Positions 22,762-33,474 of a stretch of 64,000 bases of DNA are shown here, piece by piece. The notes below the pieces were generated by a model that made no database searches, was not told the DNA's origin, and saw only the letters and a program-made list of their open reading frames with translations. How positions within the stretch are numbered: position 1 is the first letter of the stretch; every line of letters begins with the position of its first letter. Source of the stretch: Ochromonas danica (taxonomy: Eukaryota; Sar; Chrysophyceae; Chromulinales; Chromulinaceae); assembly GCA_015146655.1 (NCBI GenBank), contig VKHL01000079.1:1-64000 (forward strand), given 5' to 3'. A program made the position numbers and the translations under genes.

Positions 22762-24261
22762 TCAGTGGCTATTTTGCAATTTCTCTAAGCGACGAGTCCA
22801 ACTTTTAGCACGTATCCCATCCACTATCACCAAAGTCTCAAACAAATCTTGCGCAGCAGAAACATCCCCTTGCTCCTCTCTATTCAACCAAAGACGACAC
22901 CTCATTATAGCAAATATACTAACAATGGTGAAGAAGCAAGTCTCACTTGAGGTCTGCCAGAAGTCCCAAGGCCAGATAATTCTCTCCTTCTGTGCTATTG
23001 ACCAGTTCCTCCACTCTGTATACCACAATTACCAATAAAGCATATTGAAATGTGACACACAAGGTTCTCTCTAACCTTTGACTCACAACTTCTTTCAATT
23101 CAGGATGTAATCTTGCCAATCCTCGTAGATAATTCCAAGAGCTTTCATTCTTCTTCACAAGATTGATACTATTTACTGCATAATTCAACTCTCTTTCAAG
23201 AATTGCTGGGGTAACTCCCTCTGGACCTTGATGTACTACAAACCATCGCTATTAACCACCCATACATACATTTAACCTTTGTCATCTATCTATGAATACA
23301 CTATAGGAATGATATTCCAACTTACATGATTCCAAGCAGAATTATTACGAATATCTTCTTCAATACATTTCTCAACAAAGTCAAGCTCTCCTTCCCATAA
23401 TCCATAAGTCAATAAGACCCATTGACGATGTGCCCAAGCATGATAATTCTTAGCATCTACTTCAAAGACGTCTTGACAGAAAGCAAGTTCACGAGAAGCA
23501 TTCCCAAGCATTTCCACAATAGCACGTCGATGATACCAAATTTGATAATTTTTCGGATTTTCTTCTGCAAAGGAATCCATAAAGTCTAATTCTGCTTCAA
23601 GATCACATTTTAATTCTCGAATACAATTTCGACGGAATTGCCTAAGGAAGAGGAAAAAGAAGAGAAAATGTGTTAAAAGGAGGTGGAGAGAGAAGAGAAG
23701 AAAAGGAGAACATGTACTTGTATGATATATACTGTAGTATGAGATACAATGAGATACCTACTACAGAAATAGAATAACTACCTAACAGACTGACTGAAAC
23801 ATAGCACAATTGATAGAGTAGCACATAGCAAAGTCACTCTAAAGTGACTGAAGACACATCACTCATGGCAGATTAATGACATACACAGTGACATACACAG
23901 GCATAGAGTGTCAAACAGAGTGAGGATGTGTTGTGTCAAAATGACTGACTATGGACTGACTATTGACTGACTCACCACACTGTGTAACTTGCTGGATTTA
24001 AATCCAATAAAGCATCAGTTAATTGAAAAGCTCGTAAACTATATTCTTTCTTTGCTACTAATGCACGAAAGATCCCCATTAAGAAGACAACTAAAACATG
24101 AACATCATAAACATCAAGTCAGAGAGAATGATGATATGGTAAGGTCTTGGATAGAATATCTCACATTCATCAGAATAGGCAATCTGGACAACAGGATCAG
24201 GCCCTTCATCTTGAGGAATTGGAGTAAGATCACTCCACGTATCATCAACAAATTCAGTCAT
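22762..24261 (-). CDS. FNTA: Protein farnesyltransferase/geranylgeranyltransferase-I alpha subunit
   Basis: Probable exons (minus): 24165-24261, 23976-24090, 23326-23641, 23076-23248, 22947-23015 and 22762-22900, about 302 residues. The alpha subunit partners a beta subunit to prenylate CaaX proteins. The N-terminal motif WSDLTPIPQDEGPDPVVQIA is diagnostic for FTase/GGTase-I alpha. Prenyltransferase alpha repeats follow: NPKNYQIWYHRRA, then DAKNYHAWAHRQWV, then IRNNSAWNHRWFVV, then NESSWNYLRGL. The start is the only ATG after an upstream in-frame stop. Two 3' introns are tentative: 23016-23075 (60 nt, also readable in frame) and 22901-22946 (46 nt, unusually short). The third intron from the start (23642-23975, 334 nt) is repeat-rich with GACTGACT motifs. 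Confidence 0.85.
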
Positions 24262-24790
24262 TCCAAAGAACTCTTTTTCAATTCCTATAGTCTAGTCAAG
24301 ACAAATTGGACTCCGACGAAACCAATCTCTTTTAAGTTAATAAATCAGTTTTTCCAAACTTCCCGTTTTTCAACTTCCCCCCCCCCCCCCCCCCCTCCAA
24401 TTGCAATTATACTTGCATTCTCATTTTGCAGGTCTCCACCACTTGCCAACTCAGGAGCTGGAGATTGGGAAGTTAACCTGTTGTTGTCAGTGAGGCTTTT
24501 TCCAAGAACATTCCTCTGCTAATTACCACCGGAAGAGCAAGAAAGTGAATAAAATTCCAGCGAGTTCCAGTTCTCTTGCCTCATTTGTCCCATCCTCCCA
24601 TTCCATTCCCCAACGAGTCCTGCCCCTTCTCTGGGTGTTGAAGACCACAGCAGTCTGTCTATTCTTTATTGTTATCATTCTTTTATTTGACTCACAGTCA
24701 TTTATTGAGTGCAGGATAATTATCAATTGCTAAAGATCATCAAAGAAACAGAACCAACTTCTAAATCCTTGGAATAATTATTTTTCTATC
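24262..24790. other. Divergent intergenic region with poly-C tract
   Basis: Between the farnesyltransferase start and the small gene at 24791. A run of about 18 C bases lies at 24379-24396. No gene is supported; a longer plus-strand frame crossing it runs through the tract and has no recognisable product. Confidence 0.4.
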
Positions 24791-25355
24791 ATGGACAGTT
24801 TGTTACAATTATCCACTATTGCTTGTGAGGCAGAGAGATTGAACGAACGATCCATCTCCTCTGATTCTACATGTTCTAATGAAAGTATTCTTACTTTCTC
24901 CATTCCTCAAGTTAACAATAAAGAAATCTCTTCCTCTCGGTGTCAACCGTCAACGGGAATGAATAAGAAGTAAGTTATAAATTAAATCTCCCATAATTTA
25001 TTTTAATCCGATTTATTAATTTAATTTTAATTCATTTTTTTTCCTAAATAGACCTTGTGATCAAATTCAAGAGAATGATCGTAAAGCTATTAAAGACAAG
25101 CTTCGTACTGCCTTGGTAAAGAAAGCACCTGCTTATGATGATCTTCTTGATCTATGTGTTGCCCTGTCCGAGGAGCATATCTATGAAGAAGCTCCTTCTA
25201 AATTGGACTATTACAAGAGTGGCATCTCATGTGTGAAGAAGATCTTCGAGAAAAGTGCTGAATTGCATGCTGTTCCTGAGCCTGTTCTCAAAGTTGCCCC
25301 TTCTGCCGAAGAAGGCGGACCCCGTGTTGTCAAGCGCGCCAAGACCTTGCACTAA
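24791..25355 (+). CDS. Small protein of unknown function
   Basis: Two exons, 24791-24969 and 25052-25355 (intron 82 nt, AT-rich, clean GTAAGT and AATAG sites), 160 residues. The N-terminal half is Ser/Glu/Asn-rich and probably disordered. The C-terminal half looks folded and helical (KAIKDKLRTALVKKAPAYDD, then LCVALSEEHIYEEAPSKLDY, then SCVKKIFEKSAEL) and ends in a basic KRAKTLH tail that could be a nuclear signal. I do not recognise the family. Codon use and the clean intron argue that it is real. Convergent with GPKOW 220 bp downstream. Confidence 0.6.
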
Positions 25356-25574
25356 GTCAGTCGTACAAACACGACCAGGAGAAATGCGAGCTGTTTTGGT
25401 GTTGTTGTCATTGTCCTTCTCTGTTAAGGACAAGGGGAATTGCGGTCGCTACGTGTTTTGCTATATATTTACTACTTCCATTTGATGACTTCAAAAACTA
25501 TAAACATGAGTGTGTGTTGTTCAGAATAATAAACTATGATATTTATCTATTCATTTGTCATAAACAGACGAGCT

Positions 25575-27149
25575 TTAATTATTTACAAATGCAGAAATGT
25601 CATCCATGCTTTTCGCCACGACCTCTAAGCTATCCAGGAGCTCAAGCATAGCAACTTGTTGTTCATTATCCCGACTAAGCAAACGGCCAATTTCTCCTTT
25701 GAACTCCCCAGCCAGCACCATACACTGTCCTCCAACAGAGGGCATGACAGTCTCTAGATACTTCTCTTTCACCTCATCTAGGATAGTTCCGCCATCTAGA
25801 CGAACAGTCGCCACTCCCAACTTATAGACATCTAGAATAGTTCCTTTCTGTAGATAGGAATTATTACCCAGCTTACGAGACACAATCTTAACACGTAAAC
25901 CTGGTCGAATCCAATATGATGGTTGTTGTTGCTGTTGTTGTGATGAAGACTTTGACTTTGTTGACGATTCTTTCATCTTTGTTGAACCTTGTTGTTGCTC
26001 TTGTCTCTGTTTGAATTGCTTCAATTGCAGTGGATCATCCTCATATTCATTGACATCTACTACAGAGACTGCTGTAACTTCTTCTTCTTCTAATGCCTTA
26101 GCATAAACAAAAGGATGTTGAAGGAGTTCATCTTTTGGGACTAATCTTACTGTTCGACGTCCAACATCTACAATCTTCCCAGACTTTTCCAAAGATAATC
26201 GAATCATATTCAGACCAGGAACACCAACAGACAGAATGACTTCACCTCGTTCTCTTATACTATCATCATATCTTTCTCCTCCTCCTCCTCCTTGCCCATC
26301 TTTAGGTGTTGTTTCTGCATGGATGAATACAATAGATCCTTTTTGTAATTGAGATTGCTTGTCTGTTTTCTCATCTTTTTTCTCTTTCTTGTCTTTGCCA
26401 CCTATTGCCTTGTTCCCAGTGCTTGGAGGGCCAGGCAAGGCAGCAGCACCCAGGCCTAATCTACGTTGTCGTTGTTCCAGCTTCTTCTCCTCTGCACTTT
26501 GTTGTTTCTTATCACCTGACCACCCCATACCACGTAGTAAAGCAGCACCAAATTCCTCCACTGGAATGGTCTCATAGATATCCGATCTGACATCCAGATC
26601 AGGTGCATGGGTGGCTAGATTCAGTTTTGTCGCACCTTCGGTCCCTCCACTACCACTACCATTACCACCCTGATGGTTCTCCTTGTGACGATCCATGAGG
26701 GCCTTGAGAAGGGATCCCTTAGGAATCTTCTTATTGCTATTACTACCATCTTTTGAGACAGTATTATCACTACTAGTAGTAGTAGTAGTAGTATGGGTGG
26801 TGGAGGAGGAGAAGGAGGAAGAGGGATCAGTGGATTGGATGACGAGGTTGGTACGGTAGTGGGGGAGGTCATCATTGCCTCCACTGACCTCAGCAAGAAT
26901 CTCTTGTTCAGCTAGTTTATCCAGACTAACAGCTTCTACAGCATTACCAGCAAAATGCCGTGAGTCATTCTCACTGTGAATAAGAGGAATGACTAAAGAT
27001 TTCACTTCTTCGACAGGTTTGTTAGTAGTGATTTGAGAGTTCTCAATGGAGAGAATCACTTCTCGATTATTACTATCATCATCATGGTCTTTGTCATGAT
27101 GAGATACTTTAGCTTTTTTAGTAGGGGGAGCTTTCCATTGTATTTCCAT
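25575..27149 (-). CDS. GPKOW: G-patch and KOW domain protein (GPKOW/Spp2-like splicing factor)
   Basis: Single exon. Start chosen at 27149 (MEIQWKAPPTKKAKVS), the typical basic nuclear-signal start, not the in-frame ATG at 27206 that adds a hydrophobic leader. About 524 residues. The G-patch is at YETIPVEEFGAALLRGMGWS, and C-terminal KOW-type modules are GLRVKIVSRKLGN and VGGQCMVLAGEFKGEIGRLL. GPKOW/Spp2 binds and activates the DEAH helicase DHX16/Prp2 in the spliceosome. Long Ser/Gln-rich linkers, including a Gln run near residue 415, come from triplet repeats. The gene is divergent from the carboxypeptidase gene with only 171 bp between start codons. Confidence 0.85.
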   Translation of the reverse strand: MEIQWKAPPTKKAKVSHHDKDHDDDSNNREVILSIENSQITTNKPVEEVKSLVIPLIHSENDSRHFAGNAVEAVSLDKLAEQEILAEVSGGNDDLPHYRTNLVIQSTDPSSSFSSSTTHTTTTTTSSDNTVSKDGSNSNKKIPKGSLLKALMDRHKENHQGGNGSGSGGTEGATKLNLATHAPDLDVRSDIYETIPVEEFGAALLRGMGWSGDKKQQSAEEKKLEQRQRRLGLGAAALPGPPSTGNKAIGGKDKKEKKDEKTDKQSQLQKGSIVFIHAETTPKDGQGGGGGERYDDSIRERGEVILSVGVPGLNMIRLSLEKSGKIVDVGRRTVRLVPKDELLQHPFVYAKALEEEEVTAVSVVDVNEYEDDPLQLKQFKQRQEQQQGSTKMKESSTKSKSSSQQQQQQPSYWIRPGLRVKIVSRKLGNNSYLQKGTILDVYKLGVATVRLDGGTILDEVKEKYLETVMPSVGGQCMVLAGEFKGEIGRLLSRDNEQQVAMLELLDSLEVVAKSMDDISAFVNN

Positions 27150-27320
27150 TATTTTCTCTCTTTCTCTTATCATCAACCAAACATAAAACAAGTCAAGTCT
27201 GATCAAGACAGGAGCCAGAGTGCTAGATTTCTAGATATTCATCCACCTCGTCCTAATAATATTGACGCACGCATGGTAGTAATAATAGGGCAGGTTTTGC
27301 AACAAGGCGAAAGGCTATCA
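27150..27320. promoter_or_regulatory. Short bidirectional promoter region
   Basis: Only 171 bp separate the start codons of GPKOW (minus) and the carboxypeptidase (plus), so both must be driven from here. No specific element is recognised. Confidence 0.35.
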
Positions 27321-29781
27321 ATGAAATCTATTCAAATGAAGTTTATATTTGGATTTCTTTCTATTTTAGTTTTACTATCTTCAACTTGGGCAAGTGTTTC
27401 TACTATTCCTAATCCAGAAAGTTATAAAGTGACAGGATTAGCAAAGTATGGTGCCAAAGGTATTTCTCACCTATCTTACTCATCCCTCTTACTACTTGCT
27501 ATACATGCATTCTGGTCAATATTCACTTACTCATTGCTACTACCCTCTCTATGTACACTCACACCCACTCACTCACTCACTGCACTCACTGACCCTCACC
27601 CACTCACACATATATGCACACACTACACACATATTCACTTACTTACACACCCCACACACTTCCTCATCCTTCATATCACTGTCCCTTACTAATAATGCTA
27701 TTATTATCATTATTAATATTATTATTATTACTATTATTATCTAGAGGAGATGTATGCTGGATTAATGCCATTAAGTTTTGAAGAAGAAAAGAATAGTGAA
27801 GGAAGTTTCTTCTTTTGGTTAGCTAAGAAACGCAAGAATCCTTTACGTGCTAACGAACCAAAGAAATTGATAATCTGGTTAAATGGTGGTCCTGGATGTT
27901 CTTCTATGGTGGGTATGATGTGGGAAAATGGTCCTTTTACTATTGCCTTTGGTGGTGGTAAGCTAAACTTGTTTTTTCCTGATTTTCTCACTCAACTCCC
28001 CATTTTCTAATTGACTTGATTTATGTCACTAGAGGGTCAAAGCAAGTATGATTTAAAGTATAATCCTTATGCCTGGAATGAAGTTGCTGATGTTATCTTT
28101 GTTGAACAACCTATTCGTACTGGATTTGCAGCAGCTGCAGAAAATGCACATATCATTCGTAATGAAGGACAAATTGGTTCTGATTTCCGTCATTTCTTAC
28201 TCTCTTTCTATCAAGTCTTTCCTGAATATAAAGGAATTGAACTCTTCTTAACAGGAGAAAGTTATGCTGGGTTTTATATTCCATGGATTGCTAATACTAT
28301 TGTACGTGAACAATTAGAAGAAATTACACCTGGTCATTTTATACGTAATATTGACTTAGATGGTATTAATCTAGTTGGTGCTGCTATTGGTAATGGTGCT
28401 ATGGATGCAATTCATCAAGAGCCATCTTATGCTGAATATGCTTATACTCATGGTCTTATCCCTTTAGCTGCCAAGTTAAAGTTTGATCATCAATGGACCC
28501 AGTGTCTAGAAAATGTAAGTAGTGGTAGACTAGTCTCCTATGAATGATTTGCGAGTGCTTTGATTAATGACTCTATGTTTTGTTTGTGTTTGTCTGCGTG
28601 GTATGGGTAATGGCTACTGTGTGTGTGTGCGTGATAGTTGCAACAAACAGGTCGACCTCTGACACGTGGTAGTTTTGATAAATGCCGCATGATGACTGAT
28701 GTTCTTAAAGCTGCTGGACAACCCAATGAATATAACACCGCTACCTTCGTTAACTATGATCGCATTACTAAAGCAGTAAGTACTTCCTACTCTTTAACTT
28801 TTTCTCTATTTTGTGCTAAGCTCTGTAAATGCTCGACTGCTGGTTATATACTATAGGGTGGACCTTTTGATGCATTCTTTCAAGATCCAGAGATTCAAGA
28901 AGCTCTCCATGTCCGTGGCTATGATGTTCCCGGTTTGAACTTCATGCCCGAACATTGGAAGAATATTAGTGGTATTGCCAATGGCAAGACTGCAAGCACT
29001 TCCTCGCCTAAGCATAAAGGATTCCACTATGAGCCTCCCTTTGGATGGCACGTTTGCAACGATAATATTGTGAGTTTTTACTTTGTGGTTATCGCTACTT
29101 GAATTCGATTGATTTAATGTGTTGGGTTTTGTTGGATGAGTGTAGAATGCGCAAATGAGTACCGATCATCCTACTTCTGCTGTACCAACTTTACAATTCT
29201 TGGCTGACTTTGCTACCATCACACCAAATGCCTTTGATCCTCCTCATATCTCTGTGCCTGGACCTCGTCGTGGTGTCCGAGAAAATAAAGTCAAGAATAT
29301 TCAAGGTCATCTTCGTGTCTTACTCTATAGTGGAGAGTTTGATATGAATTGTAATACGTTGGGTACTTTGCATACTTTGGAAGCTAATTACTGGAGAAAG
29401 AGGTGAGTTACTACATACCTTTGATCTGCAGTAGCTATGGTTTAGAGTAATTAAGTCATGTTCTTACTGTGTAGAGCTTGGCAGACAGCTGATCGCTCTC
29501 TTTGGCGTTTCCATGATGATGTTGCGGGAGAATACTTTACAATGGATGAAGTATTTTCTTTTTTAATTGTTCGTAACTCTGGTCATCTTCTTCCCATGGA
29601 TCTCCCAGAAACAGCCTTGGAAATGATCGAACGCTTTATTAAGAACAAGTCTTTTGCAGATTTTCCTCTCCCTTCTGAGGCATCTTATCGCCTACCTGAC
29701 TATCTTGCATCTGCACCTCATGGCCCAACATCTTATCAATCACCAACTCCTCCATTACAGCAGCTTTGCTTATCTTCTTAG
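27321..29781 (+). CDS. Serine carboxypeptidase (peptidase family S10, KEX1/CPY-like)
   Basis: Seven exons: 27321-27459, 27745-27957, 28033-28514, 28638-28775, 28857-29069, 29146-29402 and 29475-29781, about 582 residues. It removes C-terminal residues from peptides in the secretory or vacuolar pathway. The signal peptide is [19 protein letters not shown]. Landmarks are [14 protein letters not shown], then the nucleophile in [13 protein letters not shown], then the catalytic Asp in [12 protein letters not shown], then the catalytic His in [13 protein letters not shown]. Every splice restores frame. Just past the stop, another frame encodes a transmembrane helix and acidic tail (29748-29984) like that of membrane-bound KEX1 enzymes. 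The first intron (285 nt) is ACTC/CACA-rich and ends in ATT repeats. Confidence 0.9.
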
Positions 29782-29984
29782 CAGCTCTGGGTTTACTAGT
29801 TGTTAGCTATCAGAATAATCAGAAGAGGTGAGTGTCGTGCTTTCTTGTTGTCATTGTTATGATATCTGGTTAATACTCTATGTTATGGTGGGGTAGAAAT
29901 GAGATGCTGCGAATTGTCATGACTGGACAGGATGAGGAAGAAGAAAGACAACCTTTTGAGACTGCTGGTTATCAAACAATTTGA
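29748..29984 (+). other. Out-of-frame membrane-anchor tail downstream of the carboxypeptidase
   Basis: In a frame offset from the catalytic part, 29748-29827 reads [20 protein letters not shown], a convincing transmembrane helix. It ends at a GTGAGT donor, and the exon at 29897-29984 continues in phase with GQDEEEERQPFETAGYQTI and a stop. KEX1-type carboxypeptidases have just such a helix and acidic cytosolic tail. It could be reached by alternative splicing, by a non-canonical intron or by a frameshift. No ordinary GT-AG intron that does this was found. Confidence 0.55.
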
Positions 29985-30237
29985 TCGTAAGAGTAGATTC
30001 ATATTTACTGGATATTAGATTATGACTAGTCCTCCCACCCATCTGAACATGTTGTGATTTGCATTTTGGGTGGCTGGACATGTTGTGATTTATGATAGCA
30101 TGAGAGTGAAAGAGAGTGAGTGCTACTACTCCAGGTACTGAGAGGTTTTATTAGATAGTTACGAGTATTAATTATTAATAGCAGGTAACCTAGATCAACA
30201 TCTCCTCATTACACTTCATAGTCTAGTCACTACCAAC

Positions 30238-30996
30238 TCATTCAGGCAGCACGTCAACTGGCTGGCGATGAGGTGGAAGATCACTATGTAGTCTTACCAT
30301 CGCAATATACTTACCCACCTTACGAATCTCATTAACTTTACTACCTAGACTTCCATCCTCATTGACTTCATGTAAGTCAGTTACACCAATATGTCTATTC
30401 CCCCATGGTAAAGTAGTATCAGGACAAAGACGACGTAATTCATCTTCAACATGTTTTGTATTAACTGAACCAAATAATTGTCGATTAGCAGCATTGGCTT
30501 TACGTTTTAATATGAAATTAGGAAGATCTTTTAATTTCATTGCATAGTTTTGTGCTACTTGTAAAGCCTTTTCTTGTTTCTCTTTCTCTATCTTTAAGAT
30601 AGATTGCATTTCTTCATCTGATATTTTAATTGCTAATTTCTTTGCTTGTAATGCATTAATATACATGACTGTACTAACAAAGACAATTTCACCTTTCTTA
30701 CCAATATCTTTTACATCAGTTAATAATTTAACACGTGTTTTTTCAGATGGTTTACCTTTATTAGTAGGTGATGCAAATAACATAGTATGACTATGACTGC
30801 TTCTACCACTACTACCACTACTACAGCCAGTGAGAGAATGAAAATGAAAATGAAGTAGTGGGGAAGAAGAAGATTTCATCCTTTTATATGGATTGGAAGA
30901 GAAAATAGAACATGTCTTAGGAGAATAAGAGTTAGTAATGACTAAACTCAATGAAAATAGTAATAGTAGTACAGTAGTAGAGAGCATTATCATCAT
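30238..30996 (-). CDS. rpl9: Plastid ribosomal protein bL9
   Basis: Single exon, 252 residues. It is a component of the plastid 50S subunit. Residues 1-22 form a signal peptide (LSTTVLLLLFSLSLVITNSY), followed by a Ser/His-rich transit-like segment to about residue 75. The bL9 core starts at RVKLLTDVKDIGKKGEIVFV (the family N-terminal motif), continues with the long connecting helix (EMQSILKIEKEKQEKALQVA), and ends with the C-terminal domain (NRQLFGSVNTKHVEDELRR, then NRHIGVTDLHEVNEDGSLG). The signal-plus-transit leader supports import into a plastid bounded by extra membranes. It is divergent from the sulfotransferase gene by 178 bp. Confidence 0.9.
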   Translation of the reverse strand: MMIMLSTTVLLLLFSLSLVITNSYSPKTCSIFSSNPYKRMKSSSSPLLHFHFHSLTGCSSGSSGRSSHSHTMLFASPTNKGKPSEKTRVKLLTDVKDIGKKGEIVFVSTVMYINALQAKKLAIKISDEEMQSILKIEKEKQEKALQVAQNYAMKLKDLPNFILKRKANAANRQLFGSVNTKHVEDELRRLCPDTTLPWGNRHIGVTDLHEVNEDGSLGSKVNEIRKVGKYIAMVRLHSDLPPHRQPVDVLPE

Positions 30997-31083
30997 CCTT
31001 GAGTTGCAATCAAATGCAATGCAATGCTAATGCCAACAGAATGCAATCATTCATCATCACACCTGCCTTGTAAAGTTAATACC

Positions 31084-31128
31084 TACTTAACTTAACTTAA
31101 CTTAACTTAACTTAACTTAACTTAATAA
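31084..31128 (+). repeat. (ACTTA)n microsatellite
   Basis: About eight perfect units of the pentamer CTTAA between 31084 and 31126, within the bidirectional promoter of bL9 and the sulfotransferase. Confidence 0.85.
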
Positions 31129-31174
31129 GAACTTTCATCAATTGTGCAGAGGCCCCCGCAACATAACAATAGTG

Positions 31175-32932
31175 ATGACTGACGACACAGCAGTTGCATT
31201 GAAAACAGAACAGAAAAGAACAGAACAGATCTTACAGCTAATGTTATCTGCTGTTGAAGATGGAACTATCAATGAGAAGAAGAAGAAGATTCGCTCTTTT
31301 GGACTCTTTCTCTTGATGAGTTGTCTCATTCTGCTCATTTATCTTCTTTCTCTTATTCTACCATCCTCATCATCATCCTCATCATCGATTGATGGTTATC
31401 ATCATCATGATGAATTCTCCCTTTTTGACCATCTCCTCCATGCTCTTCTTCCTACTACTACTACTACTGCTGCTGCTATTACAAGACGATTTCTTCAGGA
31501 GAATGATCAACCAAAAAATCACCTTCCTATTCCTATCCCTACCTATCTACCTCCTGCTAATAATGTCACTCAAATGAGTCTTCATCCAGGTCTAGTTATT
31601 CTTGGTATGCATCGATCAGGTACCTCTCTATTAGCAGGTCTAATGCATCACATGGGACTTGAACCTGGTGGACCATTACTAAACTCGTCTGTCTCAGATA
31701 ATCCAAAAGGATATTTTGAACGTCTTGATATTGTAACACAAAATGATAAACTTTTATCAGAACAACAACTTTATGTCTTAAAACATACCTATTATTATAA
31801 TAGTTTACAAGGTTTACAATCTATTTTAACACATTATAATACACCTTGGTTTGAAGATGGTCAACAAGCATTATCATTTTTTAATAATCCAAAGAATTAT
31901 CCATGGTTATTAAAAGATCCTCGTTTATGTATTACATTAAAGTCATGGTTACCATTATTTCATTACCTACCTGCTGTTCTCTTTACTTATCGTCATCCTT
32001 TAGATGTTGCTATATCTTTACATAAAAGACCAAATTTGAAAATAAAGATTAGTCAAGGATTAAAGTTATGGTATGTTTATAATCGTCGTGCTATTGAACA
32101 ATCACATGATCTATGTCGAGTGATTACTTCAGATCGACAATTGATATTAGCTACTGAGAAAGAATTAAATCGTATTACGGAAGAGTTAAGAGGAAGATGT
32201 GGTGTTACAATACCTCGTACTCTTAATAGCACGGAAATTGCTTCTTTTGTTGATGCGGATCTTCAACATGGGAAATACTCTCTCAAGTCGGAATCTGTTT
32301 GTCATCGCAACCTAACTCTAGCTGCTATTCGTCGTGGTAGTCATCTAGCACATGGTCATGTTGGACATCATCACCAAGCAAATAAACAACACAGACGACT
32401 ACAGCAGGAGCAGCAGCTGGAACAACCCCAACCAGCACAGCAACTACCACCCCAACCCCAACCCCAACCAGCACAGGAGCAACCACAGCAGCAGCAGCCA
32501 CAACAACAACAACAACCACAACCACCACAGCAACCGCCTCAGCAGGAACCACAACCAGCACAGCAACAACTCCAGCAACAACCACCCCAACCACAACAAC
32601 CACCACCCCAACCCCAACCCCAACCCCAACCCCAACCGCCACAACCCCAACCGCCACAACCCCAACCCCAACCGCCACAACCCCAACCCCAACCGCCACA
32701 ACCCCAACCACCCCAACCCCAACCCCAACCGCCACTACCCCAACCGCCACAACCCCAACCGCCACAACCCCAAGCACCACAACAACCTGTGGAACATGCT
32801 GAAGCAGACAGGGAAAATCCAGCGCATCATGCGGCACTTTATCGTGAATGTATCCGTGTCTTTTGTGCCATGGAAGATGGTTCAGCTTTTAATCCCAACT
32901 TTCAATGGAATTTAAATATTATTGATGATTAA
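31175..32932 (+). CDS. Type II membrane sulfotransferase-family protein with a Gln/Pro repeat
   Basis: Single exon, start at ATG 31175, about 585 residues. The N-terminal cytosolic stretch is followed by one transmembrane anchor (FGLFLLMSCLILLIYLLSLI), a Golgi type II arrangement, then a Ser/His/Thr linker. The sulfotransferase fold begins at HPGLVILGMHRSGTSLLAGL, the 5'-phosphosulfate loop for PAPS. A 3'-phosphate motif is FTYRHPLDVAISLHKR. Most likely transfers sulfate to a glycan or protein in the Golgi; the acceptor is unknown. About residues 415-540 are a PQPQPPQ low-complexity tract encoded by a CCAACC/CCACAA minisatellite (32400-32790). A short normal-looking end follows, so the repeat is internal. 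Confidence 0.8.
   Translation: MTDDTAVALKTEQKRTEQILQLMLSAVEDGTINEKKKKIRSFGLFLLMSCLILLIYLLSLILPSSSSSSSSIDGYHHHDEFSLFDHLLHALLPTTTTTAAAITRRFLQENDQPKNHLPIPIPTYLPPANNVTQMSLHPGLVILGMHRSGTSLLAGLMHHMGLEPGGPLLNSSVSDNPKGYFERLDIVTQNDKLLSEQQLYVLKHTYYYNSLQGLQSILTHYNTPWFEDGQQALSFFNNPKNYPWLLKDPRLCITLKSWLPLFHYLPAVLFTYRHPLDVAISLHKRPNLKIKISQGLKLWYVYNRRAIEQSHDLCRVITSDRQLILATEKELNRITEELRGRCGVTIPRTLNSTEIASFVDADLQHGKYSLKSESVCHRNLTLAAIRRGSHLAHGHVGHHHQANKQHRRLQQEQQLEQPQPAQQLPPQPQPQPAQEQPQQQQPQQQQQPQPPQQPPQQEPQPAQQQLQQQPPQPQQPPPQPQPQPQPQPPQPQPPQPQPQPPQPQPQPPQPQPPQPQPQPPLPQPPQPQPPQPQAPQQPVEHAEADRENPAHHAALYRECIRVFCAMEDGSAFNPNFQWNLNIIDD
32400..32790 (+). repeat. Coding minisatellite, CCCCAACC/GCCACAA type
   Basis: Degenerate tandem repeats of CCCCAA and CCGCCACAA within the sulfotransferase reading frame, giving a Gln-Pro tract. 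The reading frame stays open throughout. Mirror frames on both strands are also open, as expected for such repeats. Confidence 0.85.
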
Positions 32933-33474
32933 TTATATATCTAATGAAGACATAATAAAATATAATAGAAGAGAACGGAATTTTAATTAGTGCTAATAAG
33001 TCCTACTGTAGCATTCAATATTTCCTCATGGGTTATGCAGTATGAATGTCTATGAAAGAGAAGAAAAGAAAAGGTAAGGCGCATTGCAGAAGAAGTAGAA
33101 ACATGTTATTACTTATATTTACAGAAAACTAGCTGCTATTATAGTATTGTTTGTGTTTTTTTGTTTTTATTGATTGATTGATTGAGAGCGAATATACAGC
33201 AAATCAAATCATATCAAATCAAATTAAATCGAATTAAATCGAATCAAACAATAGTAGTAGCTGTAAGCTAAACAAAGTGAATAATAATTATTATTATATT
33301 AATGGTTGTTTTATTATTGTTATTGTTATTATAATCACATCAGCCTTCTCAACAGATCATTATTATTATTATTAATCTGCTTTTTACTGAATGAGAAGTA
33401 GTGTAGTGTAGTATGATGTAGTGTAGTGTAGTGTAGTGTAGTGTAGGGATAGTTAGTCTTCTACTGTAGTTAGT
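32933..33474. other. Intergenic, simple repeats
   Basis: Between convergent genes. Contains ATTG tetramers (33171-33186), AATC/AAAT-type repeats (33199-33245) and TAGTG pentamers (33403-33445). No gene. Confidence 0.5.

Noticed and set aside
27033-27320. Upstream extension of the carboxypeptidase frame to 27033
   Set aside because: It would overlap the GPKOW coding region; the Met at 27321 begins a proper signal peptide.
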